DNA of 64,000 bases from Tenacibaculum sp. 190524A05c (lineage in GTDB: Bacteria > Bacteroidota > Bacteroidia > Flavobacteriales > Flavobacteriaceae): positions 3,230,501 to 3,294,500 of the forward strand of contig NZ_OZ038523.1 of the NCBI RefSeq assembly GCF_964036595.1. Reading direction: 5' to 3'. How positions within the stretch are numbered: the stretch's first letter is position 1; each line of letters begins with the position of its first letter. Position numbers and translations under genes: made by a program. Positions 44,604 to 53,132 of this stretch are shown one piece after another. Under the pieces are notes generated by a model. It was given only the letters and a program-made list of their open reading frames with translations, did no database searches and had not been told where the DNA came from.

Positions 44604-45686
44604 TTATGAATTGATAATTTTCTTCTGGTGATTGATACTTTCCTGATGAATTGCTTTAAATATTCTGAGTACAAATTCTTCACTTAAATTATTTTCTTCA
44701 CCTTCTAGAATCATTTTGCCTAGAATTTCGTTCCAACGTTTTGTTTGAAGAATTGCAACGTTCTTATCTTTCTTTAAAGCACCAATTTGGTCAGAAATTT
44801 TCATACGTTTTCCTAACATTTCAATTAACTGATGATCTACAACGTCAATTTGAGTTCTTAGCGTATTTAAAGCATTGCTATAATCAGCTTCTGTATCAGT
44901 TTCTTTTCTGATTTTTAAATCCACCATCATCTGGATTAATGTATCAGGTGTGATTTGCTGTTTCGCATCACTCCAAGCGTTATCTGGATCGTAGTGAGTT
45001 TCTACCATTAAACCGTCAAAGTTTAAATCTAAAGCAGTCTGACAGATGTCAAAAATGATATCTCTTCGACCAGCAATATGAGAAGGATCACAGATTAATG
45101 GTAAGTCTGGGAAACGATTCTGTAATTCAATAGGAATTTGCCAATTCGGGTTATTTCTATATCTCGTTTTTTCATACGTAGAAAACCCTCTGTGAATAAC
45201 TCCTAACTTTTTGATATTTGCAGAGTATAAACGCTCAATAGCCCCTAACCATAAAGCTAAATCCGGGTTTACTGGGTTTTTAACTAAAACAATCTTATCA
45301 GTTCCTTCTAAAGCATCTGCAATTTCTTGAACAATAAATGGACTTACCGTTGTTCTTGCTCCAATCCATAAAATATCAATGTCGTGCTCTAAAGCTAACT
45401 TTACATGATCTTTATTAGCAACTTCTGTAGAAGTTAACATTCCAGTTTCTTTCTTGGCTCTTTGTAACCATTTTAACCCAAGTGCACCAACACCTTCAAA
45501 ATTTCCAGGTCTTGTTCTTGGTTTCCAAATTCCCGCTCTTAATACTGTTGCATCAGTATCTTTCAATTCATGAGCAATTTTTAATACTTGCTCTTCCGTT
45601 TCTGCACTACAAGGTCCTGCAATTACTAATGGATGACTTAATTTGAAATCATCTAACCACGTTCTTAATTTTTTGGTATTTTCCAT
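44604..45686 (-). CDS. Bifunctional DAHP synthase/chorismate mutase
   Basis: Fuses the first committed shikimate step with the branch-point step to prephenate. The N-terminal 255 residues are a type I-beta-like 3-deoxy-7-phosphoheptulonate synthase (A-G-P-C-S-A-E, R-A-G-I-W-K-P-R-T, H-R-G-F, C-D-P-S-H-I-A-G). The C-terminal 95 residues are an AroQ-type chorismate mutase (L-R-T-Q-I-D-V-V-D-H-Q-L-I-E-M-L-G-K-R). Such fusions allow prephenate to inhibit DAHP synthesis in some bacteria. It is the last gene of the operon, 12 bases after tyrA, and is followed by a terminator. Confidence 0.96.
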   Translation of the reverse strand: MENTKKLRTWLDDFKLSHPLVIAGPCSAETEEQVLKIAHELKDTDATVLRAGIWKPRTRPGNFEGVGALGLKWLQRAKKETGMLTSTEVANKDHVKLALEHDIDILWIGARTTVSPFIVQEIADALEGTDKIVLVKNPVNPDLALWLGAIERLYSANIKKLGVIHRGFSTYEKTRYRNNPNWQIPIELQNRFPDLPLICDPSHIAGRRDIIFDICQTALDLNFDGLMVETHYDPDNAWSDAKQQITPDTLIQMMVDLKIRKETDTEADYSNALNTLRTQIDVVDHQLIEMLGKRMKISDQIGALKKDKNVAILQTKRWNEILGKMILEGEENNLSEEFVLRIFKAIHQESINHQKKIINS

Positions 45687-45698
45687 TTTTTTGTCTTT

Positions 45699-46562
45699 TT
45701 AAGGAAGCTTTACTTCTTGAATTCCGTTTAAAATTTGTTTAATATGATTGGTGTTTTCCATTTCAGAGTAGATCTCTGAAAAATTATCTTGTTCTAATAG
45801 TGTTTTAAAGTTTTGTAAATTTTGAATGTATTCATCTAGGGTTTCTATAACATTATTCTTATTCTGCTCAAATATTGGTGTCCACATGGCTGGTGAACTT
45901 TTTGCTAAACGTACGGTAGAAGCAAATCCACTGCCTGCCATATCGAAAATATCACGTTCGTTTTTCTCTTTTTCAATAACTGTTTTACCTAACATAAAAG
46001 AGCTGATGTGCGATAAATGTGATACGTAAGCAATATGTTTATCATGAGATTTAGGATCCATGTATCGTATACGCATTCCTAATTTTGAGAAAATTTCTAA
46101 GGCTTTTTCCTGCAATTTGAAAGCAGTTTTTTCTACTTCACAAATTATATTGGTTTTTCCTCGGTATAAATCTGTTAACGCAGCTTGCGGACCTGAAAAT
46201 TCCGTTCCTGCAATTGGATGTGTTGCCAAGAAGTTTCTTCTTTTTGGATGATCAGCTATAGCATCACAAACCAATTCTTTTGTTGACCCTACATCTAAAA
46301 CCAAACAGTTGTCTGGAATATGGTTTAATACCTCTGGGATAACGTGTAACGAAACATCCACAGGAATAGAAACAATTACAATATCCGCTATTACTAAATC
46401 TTCATTTGTAGCTTTTTGATCAATAATCTGTAAAGACAAAGCTTCTTCTAAATGATCTTCATTTCTGTCTATTCCATAAATGACAGCATTGTCAAATTCT
46501 TTTCGAATATCTAGCGCTAAACTTCCGCCAATTAAACCTACACCAACTATAAATACATTCAT
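45699..46562 (-). CDS. tyrA: Prephenate dehydrogenase
   Basis: NAD(P)-dependent oxidative decarboxylation of prephenate to 4-hydroxyphenylpyruvate, the tyrosine branch. The N-terminal Rossmann motif is G-V-G-L-I-G-G-S-L-A (7-16). The conserved T-H-P-I-A-G-T-E-F-S-G and H-I-A-Y-V-S-H-L-S-H segments, both with catalytic His, are present. At 287 residues it has no ACT or chorismate mutase domain, so control is likely by attenuation rather than by its own ACT domain. It starts 1 base after the aminotransferase stop. Confidence 0.95.
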   Translation of the reverse strand: MNVFIVGVGLIGGSLALDIRKEFDNAVIYGIDRNEDHLEEALSLQIIDQKATNEDLVIADIVIVSIPVDVSLHVIPEVLNHIPDNCLVLDVGSTKELVCDAIADHPKRRNFLATHPIAGTEFSGPQAALTDLYRGKTNIICEVEKTAFKLQEKALEIFSKLGMRIRYMDPKSHDKHIAYVSHLSHISSFMLGKTVIEKEKNERDIFDMAGSGFASTVRLAKSSPAMWTPIFEQNKNNVIETLDEYIQNLQNFKTLLEQDNFSEIYSEMENTNHIKQILNGIQEVKLP

Positions 46563-46563
46563 A

Positions 46564-47718
46564 CTACACTAAATTATCTATCCTTTGAATTGCTGTTTTT
46601 ATATCTTCTTCCTTTACGCATAAAGAAAATCTTATATATCCTTCACCTTGACTTCCGAAAATACTTCCAGGTGCAACAAATAAATTGTACTTGTGAAGGA
46701 GGTTGTCAATAAAATCTTCTGATTTTTGGTTAGACGGAATTTTTGTCCAAACAAACATTCCTGAACCATCTTTTTTACAAGTAAGGCCTAATTTTTCTAC
46801 AAGTTCATGAATTAGTGCTCTTCTGGTCTCATAAATTGAGTTAATGCTACTAAACCATTCTTTAGAAAGTTGTAAAGCAGCAATAGCTCCTTTTTGAATT
46901 CCATAAAACATTCCAGAATCCATCTGAGTTTTTACTTTTAAGATTTCATTTAAGAATTCTTGTTTTCCGGATAACATTCCGACTCTCCAACCTGCCATGT
47001 TGAAAGATTTACTCAGAGAGTTTAATTCTAATGCGATCTCTTTTGCTCCTTCAACTTGTAAAATACTCGTAGGTTTTTCATTTAATATAAAACTATACGG
47101 ATTATCATTTACAACAACAATGTTATGCTTTTTAGCAAACTCAATAATATTTCTGAAGGTATTTTCAGAAGCATTTGTTCCTGTTGGCATATGTGGGTAA
47201 TTAATCCACATTAGTTTCACGTTACTTAAATCCTCTTGCTCTAAAGCTTCAAAATTTGGTTGATAGTTATGCTCTTCAACTAAATCATAATATATCGGAT
47301 TTGCACCTACAAGTTTCGTAACTGAACTGTATGTTGGATAACCTGGATTAGGAATTAGAACACTGTCACCTTCATTTAAAATGGCTAATGAAATATGCAT
47401 AATTCCTTCCTTACTACCCATTAAAGGAAGTATTTCGGTATTAGCATCAAGAGAAACATTGTAGTTCGATTTATAAAAAGAACTTACAGCTGCTCTAAAC
47501 TCAGGAATTCCTTGGTAGCTTTGGTATTTATGAGCTCCAGCTTCACTCATACTTTCAGTAATTGCTGTAATTACTTCGGTTGGTGGAGCTAAATCTGGGC
47601 TACCAATTCCCATGTTAATGATTGGTTTTCCTGCAGCAACTAATCCTCTAACTTCTCTTAACTTTTTTGAGAAGTAGTATTCTTCAACGGTTTGTAAACG
47701 GTTTGCAAATTCTATCAT
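46564..47718 (-). CDS. Class I/II aminotransferase, probably for aromatic amino acids
   Basis: PLP enzyme of the aspartate aminotransferase fold, 384 residues. PLP-binding features: Y-P-x-x-P-T-G-like stretch (N-Y-P-H-M-P-T-G), N-D-N-P-Y, and Lys237 in S-L-S-K-S-F-N-M-A-G-W-R-V-G. The nearest-looking relatives include LL-diaminopimelate and aspartate/aromatic aminotransferases. Its place between pheA and tyrA, with a 4-base overlap with pheA, strongly suggests that it converts phenylpyruvate and hydroxyphenylpyruvate to Phe and Tyr. The substrate is inferred from context. Confidence 0.88.
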   Translation of the reverse strand: MIEFANRLQTVEEYYFSKKLREVRGLVAAGKPIINMGIGSPDLAPPTEVITAITESMSEAGAHKYQSYQGIPEFRAAVSSFYKSNYNVSLDANTEILPLMGSKEGIMHISLAILNEGDSVLIPNPGYPTYSSVTKLVGANPIYYDLVEEHNYQPNFEALEQEDLSNVKLMWINYPHMPTGTNASENTFRNIIEFAKKHNIVVVNDNPYSFILNEKPTSILQVEGAKEIALELNSLSKSFNMAGWRVGMLSGKQEFLNEILKVKTQMDSGMFYGIQKGAIAALQLSKEWFSSINSIYETRRALIHELVEKLGLTCKKDGSGMFVWTKIPSNQKSEDFIDNLLHKYNLFVAPGSIFGSQGEGYIRFSLCVKEEDIKTAIQRIDNLV

Positions 47719-48539
47719 GATCTTCCGTTTTTGTATTCTCCTAATATTTTAAAATCTGTAGCCATAATTTCTATAATAGCTTTAGCCTTTTTGTAATCTT
47801 CATATGCATCAAAAGTCACGTCTACGAAAAAGGCATATTTCCAAGGTGTTTCGATTTTTGGTAATGACTGAATTTTAGTCAGATTCAATTTGCAATCGCT
47901 CATTACATTTAAAATAGCGGCTAAACTTCCTCTTTTGTGATCTAACTCAAATTTTAATGAGGCTTTATTTATCGAATCTATTCCGTTTTCTGGTTGAGAA
48001 GTTTGAAGAATAACAAAGCGAGTAGCATTGTTTTTTATCGTTTGAATTTCATCTTCTATTACTTCAAGCTCGAAAATATCAGCTGCAATTTTAGGTGCAA
48101 TTGCAGCAACACCTGATAATTTTTTTTCAGAAATTCGTTTTGCAATCTCAGCCGTATCAACATCTTCTACCAACTTTATGTGTTTGTGTTGCTTAAAGAA
48201 TTCTTTACACTGTAATAAGGCCATTGGATGCGAGCAAACTTCTTTTATCTCTGAGATATCCTGGTTTGGTAATGCCATTAAATGATGATGAATCGGTAAG
48301 TAATATTCTCCAGAAATGTGAAGATTATTCTTGTCAATTAAAGCGTAATTAGGAATAATAGAACCAGCAATTGTATTTTCAATTGCCATAATTGCTTGGT
48401 CTGATTCATTATTTACTAAACTATCAACAAGCACATCAAACGATAAACATTCTTTTAGTGAAATGTTGTTATCGAAAAATTGAGTTGCAACAATATGGTG
48501 GTTGCTTCCTTCTATTCCTTGAATGGCTATTTTCTTCAT
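47715..48539 (-). CDS. pheA: Prephenate dehydratase
   Basis: Converts prephenate to phenylpyruvate, the phenylalanine branch. The 274-residue chain has the periplasmic-binding-protein-like catalytic domain (I-Q-G-I-E-G-S-N-H, I-E-N-T-I-A-G-S-I, N-N-A-T-R-F with the catalytic Thr-Arg-Phe) and a C-terminal ACT domain (about 190-270; H-K-R-G-S-L-A-A-I-L and I-Q-S-L-P), which normally binds Phe for feedback inhibition. There is no fused chorismate mutase; that activity is on the last operon gene. The ATG is 8 bases beyond the U run of an attenuator terminator. Confidence 0.96.
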   Translation of the reverse strand: MKKIAIQGIEGSNHHIVATQFFDNNISLKECLSFDVLVDSLVNNESDQAIMAIENTIAGSIIPNYALIDKNNLHISGEYYLPIHHHLMALPNQDISEIKEVCSHPMALLQCKEFFKQHKHIKLVEDVDTAEIAKRISEKKLSGVAAIAPKIAADIFELEVIEDEIQTIKNNATRFVILQTSQPENGIDSINKASLKFELDHKRGSLAAILNVMSDCKLNLTKIQSLPKIETPWKYAFFVDVTFDAYEDYKKAKAIIEIMATDFKILGEYKNGRS

Positions 48540-48547
48540 TTTAGATC

Positions 48548-48578
48548 AAAAAAAAAGCCTCGATGTAATCGAGACTTT
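48548..48578 (-). terminator. Attenuator terminator upstream of pheA
   Basis: On the minus strand the transcript reads AAAGUCUCGAU-uac-AUCGAGGCUUU, an 11-base stem with one G-U wobble, then nine U. It ends 8 bases before the pheA start codon, so it terminates transcription before the operon unless it is disrupted. Its 5' arm is the partner of an upstream antiterminator segment at 48619-48626. Confidence 0.9.
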
Positions 48579-48626
48579 ATATTTATATTGTTTTATTAGC
48601 TACCTAAACACATAACACAAAGTCTC
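48571..48626 (-). promoter_or_regulatory. Antiterminator pairing of the aromatic attenuator
   Basis: GAGACTTT (48626-48619 on the minus strand, within codons 20-22 of the leader ORF) is exactly complementary to AAAGTCTC (48578-48571), the 5' arm of the terminator. The two pairings exclude each other. A ribosome stalled on the Phe-Tyr codons, 10 bases upstream of GAGACTTT, would leave it free to pair and let transcription continue. Confidence 0.8.
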
Positions 48627-48684
48627 TCCTCTTACTATAAAAGTAAAAGTAAAAATAGAAACCTTGCCATACGTTTTGTAACAT
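48604..48684 (-). CDS. Aromatic leader peptide of the pheA operon (26 residues)
   Basis: Short ORF starting M-L-Q-N-V-W-Q-G, then F-Y-F-Y-F-Y-F-Y (residues 9-16), then S-K-R-R-D-F-V-L-C-V and TAG. Four consecutive Phe-Tyr codon pairs, plus a Trp and a fifth Phe, in a 26-codon ORF directly ahead of a terminator and the Phe/Tyr biosynthetic operon is the hallmark of a translation-coupled attenuator such as that of E. coli pheA. The ribosome would sense charged tRNA-Phe and tRNA-Tyr together. The ORF is out of frame with, and unrelated to, pheA. The promoter upstream (about 48690-48780) is not clearly defined. Confidence 0.88.
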   Translation of the reverse strand: MLQNVWQGFYFYFYFYSKRRDFVLCV

Positions 48685-48829
48685 AACTTATTCGTTGTTA
48701 TTTTGTTGGTAACAAATCTTGAAAATTAATTTCAGTTAACCAAATTTTTTTTTCGATTTTTTTACGGTATCGATTTCGTAAAGTGTTTTTAACTGGTTTT
48801 TATTCAGAATACAGAAGTTTTCGATATAA

Positions 48830-49522
48830 TTAATTCAGATTATCTAGTATTTCTTTACGTTCTTTTTTCTTGAATTTCATTCCTTTTTCGTCCATGAATT
48901 GTAAAGTGGATTTTGCTAAATCTTTTTGATCTAATAAAATACTTGTAATCGATAAATACCAAAGTGTTTCTTCTGAATAATCGAAATTTATTGATGATAA
49001 TTCTTTTAATAGAGGTAGAGCTTCATTTTTTTTATCCATGTTCAATAGAGACATGGCTTTGTAAAATTTAATTTCAGGAGTTTTATTTTCTATTAATAAG
49101 GAGTCAAATTTTTGAATGGCTAACTCATAGTTTTGCTGTTCATAAGCACTAAAGGCTTTCTGCAAATCATTTTCTGACGCTCCTCTGGTAATCGGGTAAT
49201 ATACGTTAGGATATTCTTCAAAATAAGAGTCATAATTTGTTCCAGAATAGAATAAGAAATAATAACCAGTAATAAATACTGTTATTGCAGCAGCAATTTT
49301 TAAGAAGATATTTTTACCGTTGTTTTTACTTTCTAAATTTTTGATCAAATCACTTACTTCATTGTCTTCGATAATTTGAAAAGCAGCGTTTAGGTTTTCA
49401 TGTTCTTTTAGAAGTACTTTGAATTCGTCATTTGTATTGGCAAGATTATCAAATAACATTTGTTCTTCGTTATTTAATTTATTGCTGTGGTATTTCTGTA
49501 TTAAATCTTGATAATTATTCAT
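48830..49522 (-). CDS. Membrane anti-sigma-like protein with C-terminal TPR domain
   Basis: A 230-residue protein: a cytoplasmic N-terminal part (1-70; Y-H-S-N-K-L-N-N-E-E and a helical stretch) that resembles anti-sigma or zinc-finger-less sigma-binding domains, one transmembrane helix (about 72-92), and a periplasmic region with two or three TPR-like helical repeats (A-Y-E-Q-Q-N-Y-E-L-A-I-Q-K-F). It overlaps the sigma factor gene upstream by 8 bases, so the two are co-translated. Probable role: holds the sigma factor and releases it on a periplasmic signal. The sigma-binding role is inferred from context. Confidence 0.75.
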   Translation of the reverse strand: MNNYQDLIQKYHSNKLNNEEQMLFDNLANTNDEFKVLLKEHENLNAAFQIIEDNEVSDLIKNLESKNNGKNIFLKIAAAITVFITGYYFLFYSGTNYDSYFEEYPNVYYPITRGASENDLQKAFSAYEQQNYELAIQKFDSLLIENKTPEIKFYKAMSLLNMDKKNEALPLLKELSSINFDYSEETLWYLSITSILLDQKDLAKSTLQFMDEKGMKFKKKERKEILDNLN

Positions 49523-50063
49523 TTCTCACTAACTCTTTTAGTTTTTTCATACATCTTGATTTATGACTACTTATGGTATTAGCATCTTTATAATCTGTAA
49601 GTTTTAGAATTTCTTCTATATCCAAGTTTCGATAATAGAACAATCTTAAAAGCGTTCTACAAGACTTAGATATTTTTTCTAAAGCTTTACTCAAGGCAAG
49701 TTGCTCTACAGTTGGTTCATTATCTTCAACTGTAACACTTTCGTAACCATCTTCCTCCTGATCTTTTACCAAGACTACTTTTTTTGCTTTTTTGAAATGA
49801 TTGTAAATTTTATTTTTTCCAATCCCAAATAAATAGGTTTTAAGAGAGCTCTTTTCTAGAACTAATTTATTTCTCGTAAAACTTTTATTGAAAGCAATAA
49901 TAGTATCATGATATATGTCTAAAGCATCCTCTTCCGATATTTTATAAGTAAAAGCATACTTTAAAAAATCCGCTCTATAGCTCACATATACTTGTTTTAA
50001 AGAATCTTTATTTCCGTTTCGTAATTCTTCTTGTATTGCTATGTCATCAAGCGGTTTACTCAT
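49515..50063 (-). CDS. ECF-type RNA polymerase sigma factor
   Basis: Sigma-70 family, 182 residues. Region 2 is at about 20-85 (A-L-D-I-Y-H-D-T-I-I-A-F-N) and region 4 at about 120-180, with helix-turn-helix around I-E-E-I-L-K-L-T-D-Y-K-D-A-N-T-I-S-S-H-K-S-R-C; there is no region 1 or 3. It is co-transcribed with the anti-sigma-like gene. The divergent run of exported proteins and the CHAT protease on the other strand are the obvious candidate regulon, but no repeated ECF promoter motif was identified by eye. Confidence 0.93.
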   Translation of the reverse strand: MSKPLDDIAIQEELRNGNKDSLKQVYVSYRADFLKYAFTYKISEEDALDIYHDTIIAFNKSFTRNKLVLEKSSLKTYLFGIGKNKIYNHFKKAKKVVLVKDQEEDGYESVTVEDNEPTVEQLALSKALEKISKSCRTLLRLFYYRNLDIEEILKLTDYKDANTISSHKSRCMKKLKELVRNE

Positions 50064-50193
50064 TAGTCTTTTTGAGTTTAAAAATATTAACAGAAAAAAT
50101 TTTTTTTCTCAAAATGTTAAGATTTGAAATAATTGAAAAACTAATATATGAATATAAAAACGAAACTATTGAATAACATTTAAATGTAGAGAT

Positions 50194-52239
50194 ATGAACA
50201 CGAAAACATTACTTTTTCTTTTGTTATTACCATTTGCTCTTTTAGGGCAACAAACATATGTGCCCGATGATGCCTTTGAACAATTTTTAATCAATGAAGG
50301 ATATGATGATGTCCTAGATGATTATGTTTTGACGGATAATATTAAGGATGTTTCTTTTTTACCAATGAATAATTTGGGAATTCAGGATTTAACTGGACTT
50401 GAAGATTTTACAAATTTAAATACTGTAAGGGTTTTAGGAAATCCCATTCAGTCTATTGATTTAACTGCAAACACAGAGCTTCAGTATATAACATTAGGAC
50501 ACCAATCTTTAACCTCTTTAAACATCGATGGTTTAATGAAGTTAATAAGGATTACATTGCAAGATTCTTCTTTAACTACTCTAGATGTTTCTAATAATAC
50601 AAGTATAGAAATATTGGGTTTAAAAGATAATTCAGAGTTGGTTAATTTAAATATTACGAATGCAACCAATCTAGAGTCTATTAGTTTAAATAATAGTGAT
50701 AAACTCGAAACTGTTGATACTTCTTCAAATACTGGTCTTACTGATTTTTACGTGTACTATTGTGATAAAATCGACAACCTAAATTTTGCTAATAATACGA
50801 CTATAGATAGTATAATACTTTTTGAATTGAATAGTATTTCTAATGTGTCGATTAAGAATGGGCTTAACAATTTTTACTTAGAGAGTTTATCAAATCCCAA
50901 TTTGACTTGTATTGAAGTTTCCGATGCAGATTATGTAAATGAAAATTGGTCTAGAACGAAAATTACAGGAGCATTACGATTTGATGAACATTTGGAGTTT
51001 AAGAATAACTGTAACGAACCATTTTCTGGAGAAACAGTTACTATTCCTGATACTGATTTTGAAAGTTTTTTAGAATCAATTAATGTAGGAAACGGAATTG
51101 TTGGAGATTCTAAAGTGTCAGCTGAGCTTGTTGCAGAATTAACTGAACTAGACGTAAGCTACCAGAATATTACTGATTTATCTGGTATCGAATTTTTCAC
51201 TTCACTAACTTCTTTAAATTGTTCTTATAACGATATTACATCATTATCGATAATTGAAAACTCACAACTTAGAGTTCTTAATTGTAGTGGAAATCAACTA
51301 ACAGAATTAAATACATTATCCAATACATTACTTGAAGAAATTATCTGTGAAGTTAATAGTATTGAATATTTAAATTTAGTTAACAATACTAAGTTAACTA
51401 GGCTGGTTGCAAATGATAACGATCTTTTAGGAATATCGTTACGAAATGGAAATAATAACCAAATTTCTAATGAGAACTTTTCTGCATTTGCCAATTCAAA
51501 TTTAACATGTATCGAAGTTGATGATGTAAATTATAGTAATATGACTTGGGCGCAAATTGATATGCAAACGTCTTACAGTGAAAGTTGTACTCCCGTAAAT
51601 GATGAATGTTCTTTTACAGTTCCAATTACATTAGGTCAAGATACTCCTGGGAATACAATCAGTGCTTCTGGAGCAGCTACAAATCCAAATTGTGCTGAAA
51701 GCGGAGTTGTAGTTTATGATGTATGGTATTCTTTTATTGCTCCAGCATCTGGTAGTATGAATATAACAATCAGCGCAGGTTCATTAGTTTCTAAAATTGC
51801 CTTATATGAGTCTTGTACGGATAGTACTCCTTTGAATTGTGATGAAGGTAATTTATCTGCAACAGGTTTAACTGCGGGTCAAGAATATTATTTACAAGTT
51901 TGGTTAGAACTTTCATCTTCATCTAGAGCAAGAAACGGATCAGGAAGTTTTGTAATTAACGCTCAAGATGCAACTGTATTATCTGTTGATGAATTAACTA
52001 AATCAACTGAAGTTTTGGTGTATCCAAATCCAACTACAGATCAGGTATTTGTTAAAAATAGTTCAGTTATAAAAAGTGCGGTTTTATATGATGTAAACGG
52101 AAAATCGCATTACAGTGAAAAGAACTTAAACGAATCAAATCTTCAAATTTCCTTACAATCATTACCAACAGGAATATACTTCTTAAAGCTAGAAGATGAG
52201 TTTAAAAATAGCATTCATAAAAAAATTATAAAACAATAA
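50194..52239 (+). CDS. Secreted leucine-rich-repeat protein with T9SS sorting domain
   Basis: A 681-residue exported protein. Signal peptide (1-18, L-L-G-Q-Q), then two blocks of leucine-rich repeats (about 50-270 and 285-450), each introduced by a similar V-P-D-D-A-F-E-Q-F-L / I-P-D-T-D-F-E-S-F-L motif, which points to an internal duplication. A PPC-like beta domain follows (about 465-590; V-V-Y-D-V-W-Y-S-F), then a type A T9SS sorting domain (V-L-V-Y-P-N-P-T-T-D-Q ... H-K-K-I-I-K-Q). It is the first gene of the run facing the sigma factor. LRRs suggest a binding or adhesion role. Confidence 0.92.
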   Translation: MNTKTLLFLLLLPFALLGQQTYVPDDAFEQFLINEGYDDVLDDYVLTDNIKDVSFLPMNNLGIQDLTGLEDFTNLNTVRVLGNPIQSIDLTANTELQYITLGHQSLTSLNIDGLMKLIRITLQDSSLTTLDVSNNTSIEILGLKDNSELVNLNITNATNLESISLNNSDKLETVDTSSNTGLTDFYVYYCDKIDNLNFANNTTIDSIILFELNSISNVSIKNGLNNFYLESLSNPNLTCIEVSDADYVNENWSRTKITGALRFDEHLEFKNNCNEPFSGETVTIPDTDFESFLESINVGNGIVGDSKVSAELVAELTELDVSYQNITDLSGIEFFTSLTSLNCSYNDITSLSIIENSQLRVLNCSGNQLTELNTLSNTLLEEIICEVNSIEYLNLVNNTKLTRLVANDNDLLGISLRNGNNNQISNENFSAFANSNLTCIEVDDVNYSNMTWAQIDMQTSYSESCTPVNDECSFTVPITLGQDTPGNTISASGAATNPNCAESGVVVYDVWYSFIAPASGSMNITISAGSLVSKIALYESCTDSTPLNCDEGNLSATGLTAGQEYYLQVWLELSSSSRARNGSGSFVINAQDATVLSVDELTKSTEVLVYPNPTTDQVFVKNSSVIKSAVLYDVNGKSHYSEKNLNESNLQISLQSLPTGIYFLKLEDEFKNSIHKKIIKQ

Positions 52240-52241
52240 GT

Positions 52242-53117
52242 ATGAAAACAGTATTAATAACAATTGCGTTTCTTTTTTCATTCCATTTAGCCATTGGTCA
52301 ACAAATGGTATATGATACAAAATCCTTCGGTAATTGTGAGGCGATAGAAGCTAATGTAAGTCCACAGAAATTCTCCTTATATATTGCCGAAAAGGAGTTG
52401 AGAGAAGGACATGGCGGGAAGTATGAATTATCTGGAGGAGATGTTACTGTTGCAGATAATGTAAATCGTCCAAAAAATCTTGTTTTTTTAATGGAAGTAA
52501 GCTTTAAAAACGGATTGAAATTTCCTATTGAAGAGAAAGATAGCGTATATATCAATCTAAGTAATTTGAAGAAAGGATATGACGATGATATGAATATGAG
52601 AAAGCAAATTGAAAGCAAAGATTTTAAGCGCATTGAAAACGAGAAACAAGATCTTGAAACTAAAAAGAAAAGTGTACAAGATCAAGTTAAAGAACTAACT
52701 AAAAAGTTTCAAGAAGGAAAGATTTCACCAGATGAATTTGGAAAAAAAATAAAAGAATTAAGTGATCCTTTATTGAAGCAAGTTGAGAATAGTTATTCCG
52801 GAAATGTCGCTTTTATTGAACCAGAAGAAAAAACAACCTATAGTATTGATTTTGTTGATACCTATGAACAAATTGAAGGAAGAGCATTTTCAGGAATTCT
52901 ACATATTAAGCGATTTAATAAGAATGAATTTGTGGCTAGTTTTAAAGGAGTTCAAATGGTGGAATGCTTAGAAAAAAGAGCTGCAACTTCAAGAGAAGAA
53001 GAGAAGAAGTGCAAGGAGAATAGGTCAAATCTAATGAAAGAGTTTTATGTGTTAAGAGAAGGAGATGTTAAAGGGAATATTAATGTGAAATTGAAAAAAT
53101 TCAACGATTACAGATAA
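52242..53117 (+). CDS. Secreted coiled-coil protein, unknown
   Basis: A 291-residue protein with signal peptide (1-19, L-A-I-G-Q-Q), a beta-rich first half, a central charged coiled coil (about 115-180, many Lys/Glu/Gln heptads) and a second beta-rich half. Six Cys are not needed for any motif I know. It starts 2 bases after the LRR gene stop, so it is translated from the same message. Function unknown. Together with the next two genes it looks like one exported set feeding into the CHAT protease locus. Confidence 0.7.
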   Translation: MKTVLITIAFLFSFHLAIGQQMVYDTKSFGNCEAIEANVSPQKFSLYIAEKELREGHGGKYELSGGDVTVADNVNRPKNLVFLMEVSFKNGLKFPIEEKDSVYINLSNLKKGYDDDMNMRKQIESKDFKRIENEKQDLETKKKSVQDQVKELTKKFQEGKISPDEFGKKIKELSDPLLKQVENSYSGNVAFIEPEEKTTYSIDFVDTYEQIEGRAFSGILHIKRFNKNEFVASFKGVQMVECLEKRAATSREEEKKCKENRSNLMKEFYVLREGDVKGNINVKLKKFNDYR

Positions 53118-53132
53118 CATAAACTAAAGAAA

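Noticed and set aside
48635..48670. An 11-codon ORF in a different frame, M-A-R-F-L-F-L-L-L-L-L, upstream of pheA
   Set aside because: It overlaps the 26-codon leader ORF. The longer frame gives a strict FYFYFYFY run, includes the antiterminator segment in the right place and ends before the terminator, so it is the better leader. The short frame is the same T-rich stretch read out of register.
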